The notes under the pieces: model-generated | Databases searched by the model: none | What the model saw: only the letters and a program-made list of their open reading frames with translations | Told to the model about the DNA's origin: nothing | Part shown: piece by piece, positions 24,928-33,171 of the stretch | Numbering within the stretch: the stretch's first letter is position 1 | How the letters are laid out: the number at the start of each line of letters is the position of its first letter | Origin: Rhodospirillaceae bacterium | GTDB lineage: Bacteria > Pseudomonadota > Alphaproteobacteria > Rhodospirillales > Rhodospirillaceae | Reading direction: 5' to 3' | Length of the DNA: 36,018 bases | Assembly: GCA_016937315.1 (NCBI GenBank) | Contig: JAFGWD010000033.1 | Location: 1 to 36,018 of the forward strand | Made by a program: the position numbers and the translations under genes

Positions 24928-25714
24928 AAGTCCGCCGTTTCGTCGTATTGTGGCGATCGCCAACCAAAAAGGCGGTGTGGGCAAGACGACAACGGCAATT
25001 AATTTGGCAACAGCTTTGGCTGCCGTGGGACGGTCGGTTTTGCTGATCGATTTAGATCCCCAAGGAAATGCCAGCACGGGATTGGGCATCGGGTCCAATC
25101 GTCGCGCCAAGGGATCGTATCAGGTGCTTTCAGGAATGATTCCGGCACGAGACGCGATTCAGGTTACGGATATTCCAAAGTTATCGGTTCTTCCGGCGGA
25201 TATGCACTTGGCTGGCGCCGAGGTTGAGTTGGTGAGCGCCGAGAATCGTGAATTTCGATTGCGTGAGGCTCTAAAGACGGCGGCACTGGATTATGAATAT
25301 ATCTTAATTGATTGTCCGCCTGCTCTAGGGTTCTTAACTCTGAATGCTTTGTGTGCGTCGGATTCGGTTATGGTGCCTTTACAGTGTGAGTTCTTTGCGT
25401 TGGAAGGCATTAGCCATTTAATGAAGACTATTGAGCGCGTTCGCCGTGGGCTCAATCCGCATTTAGAAATACAAGGCATCGTGCTGACCATGTTTGATAG
25501 CCGCAACAATTTGGCGGGTATGGTTGCCGATGATGTGCGTGGATATTTTGGCGATAAGGTTTATGAAACCGTCATTCCCCGCAATGTTCGAGTTTCCGAG
25601 GCACCGTCCCATGGTAAGCCTGCGTTACTCTATGATCTGCGGTGTGCGGGGTCACAAGCCTATGTTCGTCTCGCTGGTGAAATCCTGAAACAAGAACGAA
25701 GTGCTGCCGCATGA
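24905..25714 (+). CDS. parA: Chromosome partitioning ATPase ParA (Soj)
   Basis: A Walker-type ATPase that, with ParB bound at parS, moves replicated origins apart. The deviant Walker A KGGVGKTT is at residues 22-29 (RIVAIANQKGGVGKTTTAINLATALA). LLIDLDPQGNASTGLGI, YILIDCPPALGFLTLNAL (Walker B) and PLQCEFFALEGISHL are typical of chromosomal Soj proteins. ATG 24905 has GAGG about 9 nt upstream and gives 269 residues. The start lies 23 bp inside rsmG, and the end overlaps parB by ATGA. Confidence 0.97.
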   Translation: MALDQQPESPPFRRIVAIANQKGGVGKTTTAINLATALAAVGRSVLLIDLDPQGNASTGLGIGSNRRAKGSYQVLSGMIPARDAIQVTDIPKLSVLPADMHLAGAEVELVSAENREFRLREALKTAALDYEYILIDCPPALGFLTLNALCASDSVMVPLQCEFFALEGISHLMKTIERVRRGLNPHLEIQGIVLTMFDSRNNLAGMVADDVRGYFGDKVYETVIPRNVRVSEAPSHGKPALLYDLRCAGSQAYVRLAGEILKQERSAAA

Positions 25715-26592
25715 GTGAAGATAACAAACGCCGTAACCTTGGGCGGGGCTTAAGCGCCCTCCTGGGGGACGATCCCATGACCACGACGGATTCTAACGCA
25801 GAAAGCCGGGGACCAATGGTTTTGCCGGTTGCGGCATTGACGCCCAGTCCTTTCCAGCCACGACAAGTTTTTGATGAAGCGGCTATTGACGATTTGGCGG
25901 CATCGATTCGTGAACGCGGTGTCTTGCAGCCCCTTTTGGTGCGTCGTGCGCCGGGGATGAACGACATCTATGAAATTATTGCTGGTGAGCGTCGTTGGCG
26001 TGCGGCACAGCGAGCACAACTTCACGAAGTTCCGGTTGTCCTGCGGGAAATGGATGACCAGGAAGTCTTGGAAGTGGCCCTTGTCGAAAACTTGCAGCGG
26101 CAAGACCTGAATGCTCTGGAAGAAGCAGAAGGGTATCATCGTTTGCAAGAAGAGTTTCATCATACCCAAGAGGACTTAGCGAAGGCGGTTGGCAAAAGTC
26201 GTAGCCACGTTGCCAATACCATGCGTCTTCTTGCCTTGCCTGATGAAATTAAGCAGATGGTAGAAGCTGGCCACCTTAGTGCCGGGCACGCACGGGCCTT
26301 GTTGGGGGTGAATCATGCGGTCGAGTTGGCCCGTGAAATTGTCGAGAAGGGCTTAAATGTCCGGCAGGCAGAAAGTTTGGCGAAGGTGGGCCACGGCGCC
26401 AAGGCGCCTCGTGCGAAGTCTCCGGGGAAGGAAAAGGACGCCGATTGTGTGGCCTTGGAACGGGATCTGACTGATCTTTTGGGGTTGAAAGTCACCATAG
26501 AAAGCCAGGGTGGTGGGGGACGCTTGTCCATCCAATATCAAAGCCTGGAGCAATTGGACGATCTTCTTCAACGCCTCGGTCGACCAGGATAA
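25711..26592 (+). CDS. parB: Chromosome partitioning protein ParB (Spo0J)
   Basis: Binds parS, spreads as a CTP-dependent clamp and activates ParA. The N-terminus RNLGRGLSALLGDD contains the ParA-activating Arg-rich segment. The CTP-binding motifs are PNPFQPR-like (PSPFQPRQVFDE) and GERRWRAAQRA, with ENLQRQDLNALEEAEGY. The helix-turn-helix is TQEDLAKAVGKSRSHVANTMRLLALP. The C-terminal dimerisation part is LSIQYQSLEQLDDLLQRL. Length 293. Two parS sites lie upstream. In relatives holA often follows parB; here mobile DNA follows. Confidence 0.97.
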   Translation: MSEDNKRRNLGRGLSALLGDDPMTTTDSNAESRGPMVLPVAALTPSPFQPRQVFDEAAIDDLAASIRERGVLQPLLVRRAPGMNDIYEIIAGERRWRAAQRAQLHEVPVVLREMDDQEVLEVALVENLQRQDLNALEEAEGYHRLQEEFHHTQEDLAKAVGKSRSHVANTMRLLALPDEIKQMVEAGHLSAGHARALLGVNHAVELAREIVEKGLNVRQAESLAKVGHGAKAPRAKSPGKEKDADCVALERDLTDLLGLKVTIESQGGGGRLSIQYQSLEQLDDLLQRLGRPG

Positions 26593-26767
26593 ACTTAGAA
26601 CCTGCTCCGCCCAAATTGAATCACCTACGTTGCCCAGTGGCGTGCGTGTCCGATAGGCGTGGCGCGTCCGCGTGTCTCGTTCGTAGTCCCTGCTACGGGT
26701 CCGCCACGCTCCTGGCCACAGCACAAAGCTGCTCTGGCCAGGGGGCTCCACTTGAACGGAACGTGCA
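26593..26767. repeat. Hairpin-rich intergenic block after parB
   Basis: This 175-bp gap holds several palindromes. CGTAG-TCCCTG-CTACG (26682-26697) resembles the hairpin at 21-38. CCTGGCCA (26711-26718) and TGGCCAGG (26735-26742) form a second stem that encloses CAGC-ACAAA-GCTG. GTGCACTAGTGCAC (26763-26776) is a perfect 14-bp palindrome that overlaps the end of the IS630 remnant. The second stem may terminate parB transcription. The block marks the boundary between the conserved core and the island. Confidence 0.55.
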
Positions 26768-27437
26768 CTAGTGCACTGACTCATTCAGATGGTGCAGGAG
26801 CTTGCTGATCTTGTCGAAGATGACTTCAGCCGATTTTGTCCAGACGAATGGCTTTGCTTGTCCATTGTGATCACGGATATAGCGGCGAATGGCGTCTTCC
26901 AGATCGACGACCGATTTGAACACGCCCCGACGAATGCGCCTGCGGGTGATGATGGAGAAGAAACCCTCGACGGCGTTGAGCCAAGAGGCCGATGTTGGGG
27001 TGAAGTGAAAAACCCATCGCGGGTGATCGGCCAACCTTTTTTGACGTTGGGATGCTTGTGTGTGGCGTCGTTGTCGAGAATGGCATGGATGATCTTTCCC
27101 GCCGGAACGGTGCGCTCGACCGCATTAAGAAATTTGATGAATTTTTGATGCCGGTGCTTTTGCATGCAGCGGCCCAACACGGTGCCGTCCAGGACGTTGA
27201 GCGCTGCGAACAAGGTCGTGGTGCCGTTGCGCTTGTAATCGTAGGTCATGGTGGCGCATTTGCCGGGTTTCAGCAGCAGGTCGGGTTAGGTACGGTCAAG
27301 AGCCTGAATTTGGCTCTTCTCGTCGATAGACAGCACCACGGCGTGACAAGGCGGCTCCATGTACAGGCCGACCACGTCCTCAACCTTCTCGATGAAATCC
27401 GGGTCCTTGGACTTCTTGAAGGTGCGGAGACGATAAC
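26768..27437 (-). pseudogene. IS630-family transposase, decayed and 5'-truncated
   Basis: Read from right to left, the text is YRLRTFKKSKDPDF, VGLYMEPPCHAVVLSIDEKSQIQALDRT, a TAA stop (27286-27288) where the family has Gln, PDLLLKPGKCATMTYDYKRNGTTTLFAALNVLDG, then IIHAILDNDATHKHPNV. The frame then shifts at an A6 run (27037-27042). After it comes RLADHPRWVFHFTPTSASWLNAVEGFFS to a stop at 26768. These are the DDE catalytic parts of IS630 transposases (DEKSQ, LDN, NAVEGFF). The N-terminal helix-turn-helix is missing, and the sequence becomes unrecognisable near 27437, about 100 bp before the IS481 end. The stop plus truncation make it inactive. Confidence 0.88.
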
Positions 27438-27540
27438 CTCGACGAATAGCTCCGCATCCGGACTGGGCAATTCGTCGAGGTTGTGGAAGCTGAGGGCGAC
27501 TTGCTCATGCCATGAGCTAAACGCAATTTGCCATAATGTA

Positions 27541-28637
27541 TCCACTTAACCTTCTTTCCGTGCTAATTTAGGAAAAGAGGTCCGCCATGGGGAAGCATCA
27601 AGTTTGAAGAAGGCGCAGCCGCGCGATGCGGCGACGAAGGTTGCTCAGCAGCGACTGAGCGTTCTGGAACTGGCGAAGGAACTCGGCAACGTTGCCGAGG
27701 CCTGCCGCCAGCGCGGCATGGACCGGACCAGCTTCTACGAGTGGAAACGGCGGTTTCAGACGCAGGGGTTCGGCGGCCTGAAGGACCTACCGCCGGTCCA
27801 CAAGACGCACCCGCAGACGACGCCGCCGGAGACGGTGGCAAAGATCAAGGCGTTGGCGCTGGAGCACCCGGCGTTCGGCTGTAACCGCTTTGAGGCGATG
27901 CTGGCGCTGGAGAGCATCCGGGTGTCATCGATCACCATCCAGAAGATCCTCAACGACAACGGCCTGGGCACGCGGATCGACCGCTGGCTGGCGCTGGAGG
28001 AAAAGAACGCCGGACGGGCGATCGAGATCAGCACCGAGCAGGCCGCGTTCCTGGAGAAGCTGAACCCCTGCTTCCGTGAGCGTCATGTCGAAAGTTCGAC
28101 TCCCGGCGAGTTGCTCTCGGCGGATACTTTCTTCGTCGGCAACCTCAAGGGCGTGGGCAAGGTCTACCTGCATGGGGTGGTCGACACCTACGGCTCCTAC
28201 GCCTTCGGCTTCCTGCACATCTCTAAGCAGCCCGAGGCCGCCGTGGCGGTGCTGCACAACGAGGTGCTGCCCTTCTACCGTAACCTCGATCTGCCGGTGA
28301 AGGCGGTCCTCACCGACAATGGCCGCGAGTTCTGCGGCACCGAGAACCACCCCTACGAACTCTACCTCGACCTCAACGGCATCGAGCACCGCCGCACCAA
28401 GGTCCGCACACCCAAGACCAACGGCTTCGTCGAACGCTTCAACGGCACCGTGCTCGACGAGTTCTTCCGCGTGAAAATGCGCGAGACATTCTACGAGAGC
28501 GTCGAGGCGCTTCAGGCCGATCTCGACGCCTGGCTCGTCCACTACAACACCGAACGGCCCCACTTGGGCTACCGCAACATGGGACGCAGACCCATCGACA
28601 CCGTTATGTTATTCGTTAGTCAAGAAGGTTAAGTGGA
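27541..28637. mobile_element. IS481-family insertion sequence
   Basis: A single transposase gene flanked by perfect 16-bp inverted repeats TCCACTTAACCTTCTT (27541-27556) and its complement (28622-28637). A few further outer bases match imperfectly (TGTCCACTT at the right end, the usual IS481-type TG end). No target duplication could be confirmed. The element is richer in GC than its flanks. It lies between the IS630 remnant and the secretion genes and probably removed the 5' part of the IS630 gene. Confidence 0.88.
27604..28632 (+). CDS. IS481-family transposase
   Basis: A DDE (rve-fold) transposase of 342 residues. The N-terminal helix-turn-helix region contains LELAKELGNVAEACRQRGMDRTSFYEWKRRFQ. 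The catalytic triad can be read in ELLSADTFFVG (D), AVLTDNGREFCG (D) and TPKTNGFVERFNGTVLDEFF (E). The C-terminus HYNTERPHLGYRNMGRRPIDT is typical. The frame starts at TTG 27604. An ATG at 27587, with AAGAGG before it, is in a different frame and stops after six codons, so either TTG is used or the 5' end has a frameshift. Its stop lies within the right inverted repeat. Confidence 0.92.
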   Translation: MKKAQPRDAATKVAQQRLSVLELAKELGNVAEACRQRGMDRTSFYEWKRRFQTQGFGGLKDLPPVHKTHPQTTPPETVAKIKALALEHPAFGCNRFEAMLALESIRVSSITIQKILNDNGLGTRIDRWLALEEKNAGRAIEISTEQAAFLEKLNPCFRERHVESSTPGELLSADTFFVGNLKGVGKVYLHGVVDTYGSYAFGFLHISKQPEAAVAVLHNEVLPFYRNLDLPVKAVLTDNGREFCGTENHPYELYLDLNGIEHRRTKVRTPKTNGFVERFNGTVLDEFFRVKMRETFYESVEALQADLDAWLVHYNTERPHLGYRNMGRRPIDTVMLFVSQEG

Positions 28638-28714
28638 CAAATAATGGCGCCTCAGTCAAAAATACGGGAATTATTACGGCAGGAGTTTCAAAGGAGTGGT
28701 GGAAGGGGGGCGGA

Positions 28715-30220
28715 TCACCGTTCCCGGCCGGTTTCAGAGACGTATTTTTTCAGCGGGGAGAGGACGTATTCGATGGGTTTGCGTGTGCCCGTCTTGACCT
28801 CGGCCACTACCGTCATGCCGGGGGAGAGGGGGATGATCTTTCCATTTTCCACGCGGATGGAGGCGGAGGGAAGGGATAGCCGTATTGGGAAGTAATATTC
28901 CTTAGTCTGGCTTTCCTCGTCCCTGACGGCATCGAGTGAGACGAGTTCGACTTTCGCAGGGATGGTGCCGTAGCGGGTGAAGGGGAAGGCATCGACCTTG
29001 ATCTCGGCCTCCTGCCCTGCCTCGACGAAACCGATATCCTTGTTGGGGAGTTTGGCCTCCACCTCCAGCACAGAGTCTTTAGGGACCACGACCATCAGCT
29101 TCTGCGCGGGAGTTACAACACCTCCCAACGTATGGACCTCGATCTGCTGAACGGTGCCGTCTACCGGGCTCCGAAGCGTTTGTACATTTTGTCGTTCCGT
29201 TGCTTTGACCAACTCCTGTTCGGTCATGGTGGCTTTGGCTTGGACCTCTGCTCGTTTGGCCGTGATGTCGCGGCGGAATTCTTCAAGGGTCTGGTTGATC
29301 TGGCTTTTCACGGACTCGATGCTGGCTCGCGTTTCCGCAAGTTTGGCGGTCTGGACCAGATGTTGCCCTTGATTATCCGCCAGTTCCTTCTCCGATTTCG
29401 CGCGGTCAATCTGCGAACCGTATCCCTTACGTGCCAGTTCCCGGCGGCGTTCGGTTTCATCAAGAATTTTAACGGCAACTTCTTTTAGTCTATTCAAGTC
29501 GGCAGCAGTGGTTTTCAGCTCCGCGCGCTTTTTTGAGAGTTCGGCCTCAAGCGTTGCTATTTTTGCGTGATGTTCCAGAATCTGGCTAGACAGCAGCGAT
29601 GCTTGTACGCTGACCAGATGGGCAGGTAGATCAGACGGCGGAGAAAAGGCCTTGATCGGGTCCGGGGTGAGCAGTGCCTCCAGACGTGCGGAATCCAGTC
29701 TGGCTGTGGAGAGCTCTGCGGCAAGGCGGGAGACATCGGCGACCCCACCGGTTATTTCCAATTTCACGAGGGCGTCCCCAGCTTTGACGTATTGTCCCTC
29801 GGCGACATTGATGGCCCGCACAATGGATGTTTCCAGAGGCTGGATGGTCTTTACCCGTTCGGAAGGGATGATCTTGCCCGAAGCGGTAGCGACGATATCG
29901 AGGTTGCCAATGCTGGCCCAGGCTATGGTCACAGCGAAGAAAGCGGCAATAGTTAATGCGGTAACACGGGCAAGAGGGGGCACTGGCGTTTCCGAAACCT
30001 CCAGTGCGGCGGGAAGAAAGGCCAATTCGGCCTTCCCTATAGGGTCTAGGTGGGGTCGGCGGCGATCGGCGGCGATCGCTTCTTTCCAGACGTCGACATG
30101 TTGGACGATGCCTTCCTTGATCGCACCCATGCGGACCCCGAAGGCGTCGATATGCTTCGTTGCTTGAGCGCCCATGGTTTGCGAGGTGGGCTTTTCCTCA
30201 ATCTTGTCCTCGTCGCTCAT
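28715..30220 (-). CDS. HlyD-family membrane fusion protein (type I secretion)
   Basis: The periplasmic adaptor of a type I secretion system, linking the inner-membrane ABC exporter to an outer-membrane channel. From ATG 30220 it has 501 residues: a cytoplasmic N-terminus of about 85, one membrane helix (VTALTIAAFFAVTIAWASIG), the lipoyl half-motif TASGKIIPSERVKTIQPLETSIVRAINVAEGQYVKAGDALVKLE, a long coiled coil (about 180-350), the second lipoyl half LRSPVDGTVQQIEVHTLGGVVTPAQKLMVVVP, and a C-terminal beta domain ending IEYVLSPLKKYVSETGRER. The frame runs to 30316, but ATG 30220 overlaps the exporter stop by 4 bp (ATGA), the usual coupled start. No TolC-type gene is in the window. Confidence 0.94.
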   Translation of the reverse strand: MSDEDKIEEKPTSQTMGAQATKHIDAFGVRMGAIKEGIVQHVDVWKEAIAADRRRPHLDPIGKAELAFLPAALEVSETPVPPLARVTALTIAAFFAVTIAWASIGNLDIVATASGKIIPSERVKTIQPLETSIVRAINVAEGQYVKAGDALVKLEITGGVADVSRLAAELSTARLDSARLEALLTPDPIKAFSPPSDLPAHLVSVQASLLSSQILEHHAKIATLEAELSKKRAELKTTAADLNRLKEVAVKILDETERRRELARKGYGSQIDRAKSEKELADNQGQHLVQTAKLAETRASIESVKSQINQTLEEFRRDITAKRAEVQAKATMTEQELVKATERQNVQTLRSPVDGTVQQIEVHTLGGVVTPAQKLMVVVPKDSVLEVEAKLPNKDIGFVEAGQEAEIKVDAFPFTRYGTIPAKVELVSLDAVRDEESQTKEYYFPIRLSLPSASIRVENGKIIPLSPGMTVVAEVKTGTRKPIEYVLSPLKKYVSETGRER

Positions 30221-32505
30221 TCTGGGGCCGCAGCTTTCAGTATGATGGATCCTTGCGAGGTCGACATGGGCGGCGACGAGGCTTGCTGTGTTGTCGTACA
30301 GGTTTGGGCTTCCCACAGTTTGGCATAGCGTCCTTTTCGTGCAATCAGTTCGGCTTGACTGCCCTCCTCGACGATTTCACCCTTGTCGATAACGATGATG
30401 CGGTGTGCTCCAGCAACGGTGGACAGGCGGTGCGCGATGATGAACACCGTTCGTGCGGCGCAGATGCGGCGCATGTTGTCCTGGATGGCCCTTTCGGATT
30501 CATAGTCGAGTGCCGAGGTTGCTTCGTCGAAGATTAAAATTTTAGGGTTGGTGACCAAGGCACGGGCGATCGCGATGCGTTGGCGTTGCCCGCCGGACAA
30601 CGTGCCTCCGCGCTCTCCCAAGATAGTGTCATAGCCTTCAGGAAGCTCGCTGATGAAGTCGTGCGCTCCAGCGATTTGCGCGGCCTGCACAACTCTGTCG
30701 AGAGGGATTGAAGGGTCGGCTAAGGCTATGTTGTCTTTGACCGAACGATTGAATAGCCAATTCTCCTGCAACACGACGCCGACCTGGCGTCGCAACCACG
30801 CAGGATCGGCTGCGGACAGGTCCATGCCGTCAATGAGGATGCGCCCAGATTCTGGCAGATAAAGGCGTTGGATCAGCTTGGTTAGCGTGCTTTTTCCAGA
30901 TCCCGAGGGGCCAACGATCCCCACCACCTGACCAGCGGGGACCAGAATGGAAATTCCTTTCAGAACCGGAGCGCGGTCGGGGCGGTAGCGGAACACCACA
31001 TCCCTGATTTCCACCGCGCCTTTGATCGGTGGCAGGGCGGCGCGGGCTTGTGCGGAGGGTTCCGGCTTGGTGTTGAGAATGTCACCCAGTCGGTCGATGC
31101 TGATGCGTACCTGCTGAAAATCTTGCCACAATTGCGCCAGCCGCAGGATGGGTTGGGCGACGCGGCTGGCCAGCATGTTGAAGGCGACCAGTCCGCCGAT
31201 GGTCAGTTCGCCCTTCATCACCAGGGTGGCCCCGAACCATAGCGTTAGCGCCATGGCGATCTTCTGGATCGCTTGGACGCCTTGACCGGCCATGGCGCTG
31301 AAGCTGGTTGCTTTGAAGGCGATTTGGACATAGGCCGCCAGTTGTTCTTCCCATTTGCGCTGCATCTGCGGTTCGACGGCCAGGGCTTTGATGGTTTCGA
31401 CACCGTTGCAGACTTCTACCAATAAGGCTTGGTTTTCAGCCCCCCGGCGGAATTTCTCCTCGGTCTGTTGTTTCAGAATCGGCGTCGCGACGAGGGAGAG
31501 AACCACATAGAACGGCAACGATCCGATGACGATCCAGGCGAGGATGGGCGCGTACCAGAACATCACCGCGAAGAACACTACGGTAAACAGCAGATCCATT
31601 GCCAAGGTCAGCGCCGAACCGGTGAGGAATGAGCGGATGTTTTCTAACTCCCGCACCCTTGCCACGGTCTCGCCGACGCGCCGTGCTCCGTGGTACGCGA
31701 TGGGCAATTGCAGCAGGTGGTGGAACAGGCGTGCGCCCAGTTCCACGTCTACTCGATTGGTGGTGTGGGAAAAGATATAGGTCCGCAGGAACCCGAGAAC
31801 GACCTCGAACAGACTGATGGTGATCAGCGCGAAGATCAGAACGTCCAGTGAGGTGAGCGCTCGATGGACCAAAACCTTATCAGTGATGACCTGGAAGAAC
31901 AACGGGCTGACCAGGGCGAACAATTGTAGAAAGAAACTAGCGAGAAGAACCTCGCCGAATAACTTGCGGTATTTGACCACCGCAGGGATGAACCATGTTA
32001 AATCGAAATGTGCGCCCATTGCCGCCATCTGCGCCCGCGTTGCGACCAGAACTAGGCGACCATCCCAGCGGGTTTCCATTTCCTCGCGGGAGAGCTGTTC
32101 CGGCCGTCCGACGCGCGGGTCCTGGATCAGGACCTGTTCCTCGGCGATCTTGGCCAGGATGAACCAGCCGCCGTCGCGATGGCGCGCGATGCAGGGCAAC
32201 GGCGTGCGGGACAGGCGTTTCCACTCGCTGTTCAGGGCGGAAGCCTTAAATCCGATTTCCTTGGCGTAACGGGTCAGGGCGATATCGTTGGCGGCGAGGC
32301 CCGGGGCGCCGTGGCGGCGCTGCAGCTGTTCATAGTTGCACGGCTTCTCAAAGAACCTCGCTAAAATAGAAAGGCATGAAAGGCCTGTATCAAATATGGG
32401 ATAGCATTCAAAATTGCCGACTGTTTGTGTTGCTGCTGTCACGCGCTTGGCCCTAAAAAAACGCCCGCGGGCGATAAAATGGTTGACATTTAGAAAAGGC
32501 CACAT
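30217..32505 (-). CDS. HlyB-like type I secretion ABC exporter with degenerate C39 domain
   Basis: An inner-membrane ABC exporter of up to 762 residues. Residues about 30-160 form a C39-like domain. The position of the catalytic Cys is Thr (FDTGLSCL), and the catalytic His is replaced (DGGWFIL), so it should be a non-cleaving docking domain as in HlyB. The transmembrane domain (about 170-450) has six helices. The nucleotide-binding domain has Walker A GPSGSGKST (532-540), LSGGQRQRIAIARAL, Walker B ILIFDEATSALD and the His loop IAHRLS. A dead C39 domain is the type that handles RTX substrates without a double-Gly leader. ATG 32505 has no ribosome site. GTG 32442, preceded by AGGG, is a possible true start. 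It is followed by the HlyD gene with ATGA overlap. Confidence 0.94.
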   Translation of the reverse strand: MWPFLNVNHFIARGRFFRAKRVTAATQTVGNFECYPIFDTGLSCLSILARFFEKPCNYEQLQRRHGAPGLAANDIALTRYAKEIGFKASALNSEWKRLSRTPLPCIARHRDGGWFILAKIAEEQVLIQDPRVGRPEQLSREEMETRWDGRLVLVATRAQMAAMGAHFDLTWFIPAVVKYRKLFGEVLLASFFLQLFALVSPLFFQVITDKVLVHRALTSLDVLIFALITISLFEVVLGFLRTYIFSHTTNRVDVELGARLFHHLLQLPIAYHGARRVGETVARVRELENIRSFLTGSALTLAMDLLFTVVFFAVMFWYAPILAWIVIGSLPFYVVLSLVATPILKQQTEEKFRRGAENQALLVEVCNGVETIKALAVEPQMQRKWEEQLAAYVQIAFKATSFSAMAGQGVQAIQKIAMALTLWFGATLVMKGELTIGGLVAFNMLASRVAQPILRLAQLWQDFQQVRISIDRLGDILNTKPEPSAQARAALPPIKGAVEIRDVVFRYRPDRAPVLKGISILVPAGQVVGIVGPSGSGKSTLTKLIQRLYLPESGRILIDGMDLSAADPAWLRRQVGVVLQENWLFNRSVKDNIALADPSIPLDRVVQAAQIAGAHDFISELPEGYDTILGERGGTLSGGQRQRIAIARALVTNPKILIFDEATSALDYESERAIQDNMRRICAARTVFIIAHRLSTVAGAHRIIVIDKGEIVEEGSQAELIARKGRYAKLWEAQTCTTTQQASSPPMSTSQGSIILKAAAPE

Positions 32506-32700
32506 CCATGATACGTAAATCTTAGCTATTTTTTGTGGTTAAGAATGGTGACTTTATAACATATCAAATAAATACGTTAAAGAATGTTCTGATGGGGCAA
32601 CGGGTTATTTTTGTTGATGGAGTTTGGTGGTGTGATGCTTCTCAGTCGTTGTCAATCTCATAAGAAGGTTGATGTAGTGGTCTTTAAATAAGGTGATTAA
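32506..32700. promoter_or_regulatory. Divergent promoter region of the secretion locus
   Basis: About 195 AT-rich bases separate the exporter gene (-) from the small membrane-protein gene (+). TTGTCA at 32649-32654 could be a -35 element, but no good -10 element is at the right distance. AGGTG lies 5 nt before the ATG at 32701. No operator was recognised. Confidence 0.4.
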
Positions 32701-33171
32701 ATGAGCTTGAAGCATCTCAATGAGAAGCATCAGATAATTTATAGATCAACCATATGGTTTTCGCTGCCGTTTGCAGTTTTCTCAGCTTTTTATAATTCAG
32801 ATGTTGCAGGCGCTGAGGCGAGATATTATGCTGTTAGAGATTTCATGGCAATTACATTAATCTGTAATTTACTGTATACTTTTTTTATTGTTGTTTGTTG
32901 CTCTGGATGCGTCATTCACAATAAGGTGTATTGTAGAATTAGAATGATAAAATCAGTTTTTCATCAATTCTATTTCCTATTCTTTATTATGACATGCCTT
33001 TCTGTGTATGTGGTCTATTTTATGGGCTACAGGGGTGGGTATTATGAGAGTCAGAGTGGATTTTACGTGAAATATGCCTTTGGGTTTTTAGTTCCCCATG
33101 TAGGTATTGTGTTTATGTTTCTACTTGCGTGCGATGGAATTAAAAAATTATTAGGGGTTGTAAATGACTGA
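32701..33171 (+). CDS. Small four-helix membrane protein, candidate immunity protein
   Basis: I do not recognise the family. The 156-residue protein has four likely membrane helices, at about 16-32, 47-71, 88-110 and 124-145, short loops, and Cys-rich text in helix 2 (VVCCSGC). Both ends should face the same side of the membrane. A good ribosome site (AGGTG) precedes ATG 32701. Its last 8 bases overlap the start of the RTX gene, so the two are translationally coupled, with the membrane protein made first. The gene is very AT-rich compared with the exporter genes. An immunity role for the linked RTX protein, like CdzI in the Caulobacter Cdz system, is inferred from arrangement only. An accessory secretion or regulatory role is also possible. 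Confidence 0.6.
   Translation: MSLKHLNEKHQIIYRSTIWFSLPFAVFSAFYNSDVAGAEARYYAVRDFMAITLICNLLYTFFIVVCCSGCVIHNKVYCRIRMIKSVFHQFYFLFFIMTCLSVYVVYFMGYRGGYYESQSGFYVKYAFGFLVPHVGIVFMFLLACDGIKKLLGVVND

Noticed and set aside
27925..28563. 212-codon frame antisense to the IS481 transposase
   Set aside because: A product of high GC and codon bias on the opposite strand; the + strand carries the full DDE triad.
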